From Cyclina sinensis (lineage: Eukaryota > Mollusca > Bivalvia > Venerida > Veneridae): 64,000 bases of DNA. The translations under genes and the position numbers were made by a program. Within the stretch, counting starts at the first letter, position 1. Every line of letters begins with the position of its first letter. The notes beneath the pieces were generated by a model. It ran no database searches. It was not told the DNA's origin and worked only from the letters and a program-made list of their open reading frames with translations. Positions 48,671 to 59,600 of this stretch are shown piece by piece. The stretch lies in contig JAAONU010000009.1 in the NCBI GenBank assembly GCA_012932295.1, positions 5,258,203 through 5,322,202 on the forward strand. Reading direction: 5' to 3'.

Positions 48671-50507
48671 GGGAAGGTAAAAACGAAACTGTCATTTATA
48701 GTCAGATCTATGAATGGTTTACTGGTTATATCAAATCCTGAATTTACAAATACTGGTTAAAAAAATTCTCCAACAATTGGAATGCTTTTTCTGTCATAGA
48801 AATAATATTAGACATCAACAAATATCTTGCACACCTACACCACTCTAAAAATAAAAATTAAAAAAAAAGAAAAAAGAAAGCTGTCTGTTTATTTGAAGTC
48901 ACAACTAGATACCCCTTTATAAGACTGCATATTATTTTATTTGCTGAGTATAAAAAAGTTTAGTTATTAAACAAAACATTCAACTGGCTTACAAAATTTT
49001 TCTGAACTAAAATATTTTAAACCCGTCTGAAAATAGATTTTTAAAAATACAATAAAAACCAAAAACAAATATACAAATGAATAACGTAACTTGTTTTTTT
49101 TTATGCTTACATCACATCCACAGTCACTATGACAGCAGGTCTAGGTAGGAACACATTTATAGTTTTTTGGTTAGAAAAGTGTTATACAACCCTCTGAGAT
49201 AAAAAAAAAAAAAAAATAAAAAAATAAAAAAATCATCAAACACCTATCCCTACAACTGAGAAAATGTTTGACACACTTCTCCTTACAGAAAACAGAATCG
49301 CCAACTGAGCCATAACAACAACAACAAAAATACTAACAATACTGAATAAACTAAACACTGCATTACCAAATATGCCTACATAAAACATCTATACAAAGAG
49401 AAGTGGACAAATATAAGCTTTAATGGCTCACCTAAACCATGTGGACAGGTGAGCTTAAAAGTTGTGTTCATATCTCTCGGATCAGCCGTGACTGACATGG
49501 CTGTAAAACAGTCAACAAAGCAATGACGGTTACAATTACATCTTTGTGCCATTTTTCGAAGCAACTGAGCCCATAAATACATACAACTTATACTATTTCT
49601 TAATGGGGCTAACTCGTGGTCCTTTTGCTCATAAAAATAATTGAGTCATGTTATGTGAAAAGGTACCTTTACTTTATCTTTTCAGTACTGTAACTGTAAA
49701 TGGATACGACATTAAAACAAGCTAAAAGTGAACTAAAAATCTTTCCCTCTTAGAGCCTACACAAAAACATTTATCAGACTGTATATAACTGTAGACTGTC
49801 GGAAATTTTTTATCATTACTGAAGACTGTTCGAAAACAATATCTTACTACTATGGAAGACTGTTTAAAAATAATTCACAATCAAATAAAAATTGCAACGA
49901 AAGACATACAGTCTGTTTTAGAAAAGTGTCTCTTTTTTACTTAGATTAAAAAGGAAGCATTTTCACTCTACAGACTTAAAGTAAAATAATAAAAAAGTAA
50001 TATTTGTGCACAGAACAATAAATTGGAAAAGGATAAAAATCTTATACAAAATGGCAAAAACCTGGCTTTGTTTATCACGGTGGGTATACATATTTCTGTG
50101 CTGGAAAATCAGCAACCAAATATAAAATTGGCAAATATACAAGTGAACAACAAAAAATTTCGTTAAAAAGTATCACATATTAATTTGTATGGGTATTTGC
50201 CTTAAATAAATTTGTAAAACCTTTTTATCACTTAAAAAATAACTGATAGATGATTGTTGCTTGTGTAAAGAAAAATAATCGTTGCATAAACTGTTTGATA
50301 TATCTATAAAATTGATGTAATTATACTTATTAATACAACTGTACTGGTAAGGTATATGTTACATTACACATACTAGCCATGTTTATCAAACTTGCAAGCT
50401 TTCTTTACAATCCAAAGTATATAGACAGTATTCAAAATTCACAAATTTTGATCTACTCTCAAATACTTATGGAGCACAATTCCAACCACCTGACCTTTCA
50501 TTCTGAC

Positions 50508-50513
50508 CTTTAT
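50508..50513 (-). terminator. AATAAA polyadenylation hexamer overlapping the MGLL stop codon
   Basis: On the minus strand GAATAAAGG contains the stop TAA inside a perfect AATAAA. Cleavage 10-30 nt later would give a 3' UTR of only tens of bases. Confidence 0.35.
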
Positions 50514-50617
50514 TCATCTGCAACCCTTGAATTCACCCAATCGGCAATGAGGTCAAAGGTCTCTTTCTTGACTGGTTCCAGTTCATGATGTAACTGATGA
50601 AAAGCGCCATCAAATAT
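50510..50617 (-). CDS. MGLL: MGLL exon 8: catalytic His and stop, residues 251-285
   Basis: The acceptor is GGCATAG ending 50618. It encodes IFDGAFHQLHHELEPVKK, then ETFDLIADWVNSRVADE and TAA. Human has IYEGAYHVLHKELPEV at the same place. The short C-terminus fits the family. A plus-strand open frame over this exon is a shadow. Confidence 0.95.
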   Translation of the reverse strand: MFDGAFHQLHHELEPVKKETFDLIADWVNSRVADE

Positions 50618-53600
50618 CTATGCCATAATAAAAAGATATATAGCTGTTTAAAAGTGATTCAAATATTCTTCATTCAATACTTATGTATATTTCCGATAAA
50701 TTATAAAACATACCACAACAACAGGCAGTATTTAACAGTATTCAACTCCTCTTTTATGTAGCAGCTCAACTTTTCTGGGAACTGCCTATATACATAACCC
50801 ATTTTTACAGCAAAATATAATATGTCAATTTGCTTGTCTTTTCTCTTTAATGCAAGTTTCAACTTCTTTTTGGTCATTTCCAGGTGGTAAATCCACCAAC
50901 AAGTGTTCCTGGGTATCCAGACACATTGTCTTAGAAAATTATCACAGATAAATTTAGCATGCACTTGTGGACTTTAAGTCAAGAACCCGTAGATTGATAA
51001 CCAGATGCCCAATTGAGTTAACTCGATTGGCAAATATGAAAAAATAGGCCTTAATCTTTGGGACTTTTGAAATATTTTGACAGCATGATGAACAAAGACA
51101 AGAGCACCGTCGGGGGGTGACAACACATGGCTGTCTCAGGTGTAGTAGATTTTTGAAAATGTCAAAAATCTTTGCACACAGACACTGACGCAGATGAAAA
51201 TACCTCAACATTTTTTTCAAAAAACAACTGAGCTAAAAATTGCTGTTCACCATGGTACAACATTTGCTATAATATCCCTGGTTAGCTTTTTATTGCTAAA
51301 TTTTCTTCTGTAATATAAAGATCTGATGTACTTGATAATCTGAGAGTTGCAGACTCCTATAATAATGACTTACTTTAAGTTTTTTGTTTGTACTTTTGGC
51401 TCTCTCATACATGTGTTTGGACCCTTCTAAAGCACACAGGGCATCTTCACTACCATGTAATATGAAAAATGGCCACTCAATGTCTGACATTCCCTCTTCT
51501 ATCTTTTTCAGCGCACCCAACATAGCCACTCCCCATCTAAAAATAGATGTTTTTGTTTACACTGAATTTTACTAAGCCAATGAACATATAAATACTATCA
51601 AACACTGGGTGTAGTTGTGTTCAACTATCTGCAAATTTACTTCAAGATTATATTCTAAACTTCACACACATAGGCATACCTTTATTACACAGGAAACACG
51701 TTTATATCTACAAGAAAAGCAATAAGACATACAAAGCCAGGGGTGGATGCGAAAAACTTAAAGTGCTATAAAATTAAGACGCAGCACTGTTTCACAAGTA
51801 CCCCTCGAAACAGAGTGACTTTAGAATGAAATGAAATATAATTTTCAAAAAGGAGGTATGCCTGACAAAAGTGAAAATTTGTCATCAGATATGCCCATTC
51901 CGTATGAATGAGTTATAAAATGGCATCCTTCTAAACTTATGAATGTAACAAGTTTACCTAGTTAGATTCCTTGAATATAGTCCTATAAGCCTATCCAAAA
52001 ACTTAAAGTACATTCAAAGTCAGAAAGATGCAATGCACCTTAGAATACACAAGCCAGAGTGGGATTCGAACTCCGATCTCCCACGTGACAGGCCATCACT
52101 CTATCCACTGAGCCAAAGAATTGATTCCCTGATGCAGTTGTCAGAGGTTGTATTTATTCAATTATTGGAAGGTGTGCACTAGACCGTAACAATATCAAGA
52201 AGCAATGTCTTTGATTTTGTCTAAGATATAGAATTAGAACCGCAACAAAATTTATGGAGTGCAGTTAATTTTATAGGTCTCCTACAATAATACATGTAAA
52301 GTTGAACTTTCAGCTTCCTATTTTATATCAACTACAGTCACAATTTCTTCTTACAAACTCCAACCACAGGTCCCCTAGAATGCTGACCAGTGCTACTGCC
52401 AAAAGGTCACAATGTAGCTGCTGTGGTCAATGTCCTGATCCCTGCCGCCTCTATGGCACTCCCCTAAAAGTGTAGGCTACAAGTTTGTTGATATTTTGTA
52501 CACACTTTCTTTTTGCACTTTATGGCTGAATATTCAAAGGGAAACAACTAGAATTATGTAGATTAATTCTGTACTGAATACTTACCCGCATTTTACACCA
52601 TTATGATAAACCAGTGGATCTTTTGTGTACATCTCTACCTGTAAAATATTCATTACCGCAAATATTTTCATTGCTGATAAATTATAACCCATTTACATCT
52701 GTTGGTTAATACTCTTGTGGACTTGAATTGTTTTTTTTTCCAAACTACAAAGCTAAATCATTGTAACATCATTTCTTTCACGGGCAATCCATTTCATTTA
52801 TAAACCAAAATATCTTTTTACAAGTCTGTGTAAGCAGGAACGTTGACTGTTCAAAGACTGTCACCTTTTCAATGCTTTATGTACAAGTTTACAAGAAACC
52901 CAACTTGCAAAAATATAATGCGAGGTGAAGTCCTGCTCATGTAAACATTTGAAACATGAGATATTCTCTGATTCTCTTAAATTAAAGCTCCCAGATGCAG
53001 CCAGGCTAACATTTCCCTGCAAAACCACAAATCACTTTTTTTCATGTTTGGAGTCAGTAAAATCATGAAAATATACAACTGTCCACCCTAAAATGCATGC
53101 CTTACCCCTACTACTCCCTCCCTGCTTCACAAGCACACTATTACTTACAAATTATCATTCCTGGACTATAGTTTTTTGGTCCAGTTTTGCTATATGCAAA
53201 ATCAGGAAAATATACAACCGTTCACCCCTAAAATGCATGCCTTACCCCCCCCCCCACCCCCCCAACACACATGCACACACATTATTACTTACAAATTCTT
53301 CATTCCTTGATATAGTTTTTGGGTCCAGTTTTGCTATATGCATCTGTGGAAGAATCTTGGCAACCATCTTACCCATAAATACCTGAAAGTATCAAATAAA
53401 TATCACATAATTAACATTTCTTAAAAAATGGTATATTTAGGAAATAGATTTTAAGTTTGAGTGATATACCGTCTGATATATCACGGTGTCGAGTTCAGAT
53501 GCGTAGTAATTTAATCACGAAGGCCGTAGGCCTGAGTAATTAAATAACTACGCATATGAACGAGAAACCGTGATATATACGACGGTAGATCACGGAAATG

Positions 53601-56600
53601 TTAAAATCTATTTCCATTCTAACACGTAGGAATATTTATAAGGGGCGCAAGTATCTGCACTATTTAACAGTAACGTTCGCAGTGACGTAAGCGAGCGCGC
53701 GCTTGTGTTCAGCGTGCTTTACTGCCTATGATATATCACGCTCAATTCCTTCTTTGTTTATTGTCGGCGAATTGCAGATAGTGTTAGAATAAGGGTTTTT
53801 AAAGATGAATATCAATAAATACTTTCAGGAATATAAAAATATACATTAAAGCCATTGTGTAATTTGCAAGAAACACCAGAATTGAATACCATATTGTGCA
53901 CTCTTTCTGAAAAAAACCTTATCATATGTGATTTAATGAACATTTTATTCATCATTTTTCCTTTCGATGTAATAATTCACAAGCTGTTTCCAACTGTGTT
54001 ATCCGGAAAAGATGACTTATAAATGGCTTTCTTCTCTGACTTGAATAAATAGCCTCATGCCTTATTCCACATTGTTTTGTAAATGGCCAAAAGCAAATTG
54101 TTTTCCTGAAATTTTCCCTCCATTTTCCCCTCGAAAAAAGAAAAGAGACCATCATGACAAAATTTCTTTATTCTGCCTTTCCTGGGTAGGAATATGTTTT
54201 ACTGGAAAAGCCCTAATATAGTTTAAGCCTTTTTTAAAGTAGCAAGTTGTCCCAACTTTCACTGACTTAACCAAACAAGCGCAAAGCAGATCAGCACCAA
54301 AGCTCATCTGTTTTATTTGGCGGAAATGAGCTTGCAAGTACTTACCCATCCCCCCTAAAGTTTTGTGACAAACAAACAGACAAACAAACACACAGACAGA
54401 CTAAAAACAATATGCTCTCTCTGGGGGCATAATTTTTTGATTGTTTGGGTGCCATGGTTACAGTGGGTGGGGTCCTGTGAAGGAACGGGGAAGTTCCTAT
54501 CCATCCTGTGTAAGTAAATAATTAAGTTATAGGTTTTCTGCTTTCCCATAAGTGTTTTCCTAAAAAAGTCTATGCAAAACCAAGTGACCCTTGCTACGGG
54601 GCCAATTTTCACCTCATTGACATAGTATGAAAAATATTGGTAGAGGTCTACTAGAGGATAACTCACATCAAATTACAAAGCTCTATAACAAGCAGTTTTA
54701 GAGAAAAAGATTTTCAAAGTTTTTCATAAGTAACTATATATAAGCCTTGGGGCGGGGCCAATATTGACCCTGGGTCATAATTTAAACCAACTTAGAAGAA
54801 GTTCACTAAACAATGGTACACACCAAATATCTAAACTCCAAGCCTTTTGGTTTATGAGTAATCAGCTACATTAAAGCTTTTGCATGACGCCACTGCCAAC
54901 GCCGAAACTTCAAAAACAGACACGCTAATAAAAATCATTATTCTGGACCAAACAATTACTCATGGATAGTACCATTTGTTTTGATAATGGTACTCATTTA
55001 ATGGCCAGTGTCCAGATCTACATGTATCATTCTGTTTTTCTTCATCTCAAGAAAATATCTTGATATTAGTTTTGTACAAGATATAGTTCATAAACTTAAT
55101 TATTTTAGACTGACTTGGAAGCAAGTTCTTGCAACTTATGTTAATCTCTCTTGATGACTGCTTCCTGGGTTCAAAACAGTACTCTTATTCATAGTGTTGA
55201 ATCCACAAAGTCACTGAAGACTCACACCCCTGGTGGAATTCAAACCAGCAACCTCTAGATCGGGCATCCAGTGTTCCAACCCCTTGAACAATGTTCTTGC
55301 AAAGATCTGAACCAGGAACAAATCCAATCTGAAACAACACCACTTACCTCTGGACTATTCTGCCTACCACTTTCATTACTTAAGTATTTTATTTTGAATT
55401 TCAAATTCAGTACCATGACTTAATTCAAAAACGTACAAACCATTTTCCATATACAGAATGTACAGTAAAAATGTTCAACTATTACCTTAAATGGGGTGGC
55501 AGCTTTTGGGTCTGGCATGATAAGTGGCCCAATCAGTACAACTCCAGCAAAGAACTTGGGGCGGGCCATGGCAGCCAGTACAGAAATTGCACCTCCCTGA
55601 ATACAAAGAATGAAGAGTTAGTACAACTGTGATGTAAGGGTGATATATATTACGTATCATAATAAATTTCAGTGTTGAGATCAATCCCCAGCTCCAACTG
55701 CAAACACAAACAAACTGAAGAAAAAAGACCCAACTCAATCATCTGGTAAAATTTATTTAAGTAAAAAACCCTCCAAACTATCAACTGGTAAAATTACTCA
55801 TTTCAGAACTTCTAAATCTGTTATCTAGTAAATACTACAAACCAACTTTGCTTTTTAAATACAATACATGAAATATCCCAGTTTATTTAAACTCAACCAA
55901 CAGAATACTCTTTTTAAAATCCATACTCAAGTGCAAATAATCTTCACTCCTTTAGTCTTGTGGAGGTCCTAGCTCAATTATTATTAAATATAGCTTTAAA
56001 ACAACTTACCATGGAATGCCCAATGAGGAACACAGGTTTGTTGGGATATTTGCTTTTGATTTGATCGATATGTCGTAACACATCCTGGATATAGTCATCG
56101 AAAATCATCACATGTGCTCTGTCACCCTCACTTTGACCATGTCCGACTGCCGTAAAAAAAAGAACTACACATTATTCTAACCTATATAACGGAAACTGAA
56201 ACAACAACAAGATAATGATGGCCAACATTTTCTGGACACACAAAAAAATTTCAGTGCACAAACAAATGGGCAGGCTTCAACAACATTATGATTTCCATGT
56301 ACAGTTAAATAACAGTATGTTTCTTAAATAATAAGAGAATAAATGAGGCAAAATTTAAACACTTAAAGGGTCATGAATTATGACTTTTAAAAAACACCAT
56401 TTGTTACTAGATGTTTTCATTACTAGTAGCCCGAACAGCCAATGGCTACTAAAATTTCCGTTTTTTTTCAAAAATGACACATTTTTTAAACAAATGTCTA
56501 GTAAAATTATTTTTGAATGGAGATTTTTTTTTTTGGTTAACAATGAAAGTTTTACTACTAAGCTTTATTTTGTGTGTCAACCAAGTAAACTAAAGTGTTA

Positions 56601-59600
56601 TGGTTCAGTGCACACCAGCCCATAATTGTATATATACAACCTCTGCAGCTGCGGCAGGAAACTGATTCTTTGGCTCAGTGGTTAGAATATTGGTTTTCGT
56701 TGTGGAAGAGTTTAGTTCGAATCTTGCTCTGGGTGGTCTTCCCAAGATGGATTGCATCTTTCTGTTTCAAACTATGTTCATTAGATGGGGGCCCATCAAG
56801 GATAACCCCACCTTGACTTATAAAAATCATAAAATAACATTTCAAGATTTCTGATACAAAACAAGAGGGCCATGATGGCCCTATATCGCTCACCTGAATA
56901 TGACTGCTTTTAACAAAGTTGCTATGGACCTGGTTAATTGAACCCATATTCAAACTTGGCCTAGAAATTATTGAAACAATCTTTCTGACAAATTTCAAGG
57001 TTATTTGGAATGAAAGTGTAACCTCTACTGTTAACAAGGTTTTTCGATATTTGGGCTCTGTGACCTAGTTTTTTAAATCCAGATAATCCATATCCAAACC
57101 TGAGCTAGAAATCATCAAAACAACCTTTCTGACAAATTTCCAGGACATTTGGACTGAAAATGTAGCCTCTAGAGTGTTTACAAAGTTTTTCGATATTTAG
57201 GCTCTGTGACCTAGTTTTTTAATCCAGATGACCCATATTCAAAGCTGAGCTGGAAATCATAGAAGCAACCTTTCTGACAAATTTTCAGGTTATTTGGAAT
57301 TAAAATCTTAACTCTAGAGTGTTAACAAGGTTTTTCCATATTTGGTCAATGTGACCTAGTTTTTGACCAAAGATGACCCATATTAGTATTTGAGCTAGAA
57401 ATCATCAAAACAACCTTTCTGACAAATTTCCAGGATATTTGCACTGAAAATGTAGCGTCTAGAGTGTTTACAAAGTTCTTCGATATTTGGGCTCTGTGGC
57501 CTAGTTTTCGAATCAAGATGACCAATATTCAAACTGGAGCTAGAAACCAAAGAATTAAGCTTTCTGACAAATTTCCAGGTTATTTGGAATTAAAATGTTA
57601 CCTCTAGAGTGTTAACAAGGTATTTCCATAATTGGGCTCTATGACCTAGTTTTTGACCCAAGATGAACCATACTCCAACTTGAGGTAGAAATCATCAAAA
57701 AAACCTGTCTGACAAATTTCCAGGATATTTAGACTGAAAATGTAACCTCTGGAGTGTTAAAAAGGTTTTTACATATTTGGGCCATTGGCCTAGTTTTTGA
57801 TCCCAGATGACCCATATCCAAATATGAGCTAGAAATCATTGAAAGAACCTTTCTGACAAATTTCAAGGACATTTGGACTAAAAATGTAACCTCTACAGCA
57901 TTAATAAGGTTTTTCTACTTTTGGGCTCTGTGACCTAGTTTTTGACCCCAGAAAACCTATATTAAAAATTGAGCTAGAAATCATCGATAGAACCTTTCTG
58001 ACAAATTTCCAGGTTTTTTGGACTGAAAATGTTACCTTTAGAATGTTAACAAGCTTTTTCCATATTTGGACTCTGTGACCTAGTTTGTGACCCCGGATGA
58101 CCCATATTCGAACCTGATCTAGAAATCCTCAAGGCAACCTTTCTGACGAATTTCCAGATTATTTGGGCTGAAAATGTAACCTCTAGAGTGTTAACAAGAT
58201 TTTTCTATTTTTGGGCTCTGTGACCTAGTTTTTGATCCCAGATGACCCATATCCTAGTCCGGGCTAGAAATCATTGAAACAACCTTTCTGACAAATTTCA
58301 AGGACATCTGGACTGAAAATGTAACCTCTAGAGCATTAACAAGGATTTTCTACTTTTTGGCCATGTGTCCTAGTTTTTGACCCTACATAACCCATATTCA
58401 AAACTGAGCTAGAAATCATTAAAACAATCTTTCTGACAAATTTCAAGGTTATTTGAACTAAAAATGTTACCTCAATGCGTGTTTACAAGGTTTTTCCATA
58501 TTTTGGGTCTGTGACCTAGATTTTGACCCCAGATGACCTTTATTCGAATCTGAGCTAGAAATCATTAAAACATTTTTTCTGACAAATTTCGAGAATATTT
58601 GGACTGAAAAGTAGCTTCTAGAGTGTTAACAAGTTTTTTGCTATTTTTGGGCTCTGTGACCTAGTTTTTGATTTCAGATGACACATATTCAAATTTAACC
58701 TAGAAATCATTGAAACAACCTTTCTGACAGATTCCAGGTTATTTGGACTGAAAATGTTACCTCTAGAGTGTTAACATGATTTTTCCATATTTGGGCTCTG
58801 TGACCTAGTTTTTGACCCCAGATGACCCAATTTTGAGCTTGAGCTAAAAATCATCAAAACAACCTTTCTGACAAATTTCCAGGATATTTGGACTGAAAAT
58901 GTAACCTCTAGAGTGTTAACAAGGTTTTTTCTATTTTTGGGCTCTGTGACCTAGTTTTTGAACCCAGATGACCAATATTCGAACTTGAGCTAGAAATCAT
59001 AGAAACAACCTGTCTGACAAATTTCCAGATTATTTGGACTGAAAATGTTACTTCTCCTTCTACAAGAAGATTTTCAAAGTTTTCACTATATAAGCCTATG
59101 TAAAACCAATGACCCCGGGGTGGGGCCAAATTTGACTCCAGGGGTATAATTGGAACAAACTTGGTAGAGGTCCACTAGACAATGCTACATAGTAAATCTT
59201 AAGGCTCAGGGCCTTGTGGTTTCAGACAAGAAGATTTTCGAAGTTTTTCCTATATAACTCTATGTAAAACAAGTTACACCTGGGGCGGGGCCATTTTTGA
59301 CCCAGAGGCCATGACTTGAACAAACTTGGTAGAGGTCCACTAGACAATGCTGCACACCAAATATCTAAGCTCTATGCCTTACGGTTTCTGACAAGAAGAT
59401 TTTTAAAGTTTTTCCTATATAACTCTATGTAAAAAAAGTTACCCTGGGGCGGGGCCATTTTTGACCCAGAGGCCATGATTTGAACAAACTTGGTAGATGT
59501 CCACTAGACAATGCTGCACACCAAATATCTTAGCTCTATGCCTTACGGTTTCTGACAAGAAGATTTTTAAAGTTTTTCCTATATAACTCTATGTAAAACA

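Larger units (their letters stand above)
44530..50509 (-). other. Probable long 3' UTR or downstream flank of MGLL
   Basis: About 6 kb directly downstream of the MGLL stop on the same strand. It is AT-rich and almost free of the SINEs and MITEs that litter the rest of the window, with no supported exon. A minus-strand AATAAA pair lies at about 44550-44557 near its far end, just before the repeat block. It contains a roughly 34-bp tandem repeat (45818-46068), three GTTACCTCCC words (48036-48176) and a small TCACCT hairpin (49421-49459). Whether it is transcribed cannot be read from sequence; the shorter end at 50508-50513 is an alternative. Confidence 0.4.

Noticed and set aside
52036..52107. 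Functional tRNA-Asp gene on the minus strand
   Set aside because: The anticodon arm resembles tRNA-Asp(GTC), but the acceptor stem does not pair and the B box is extended by a body-like sequence.
56675..57037. 120-residue minus-strand frame
   Set aside because: It spans SINE family 3 and the first 145-bp unit; the repeat period is not a multiple of three and no domain is seen.
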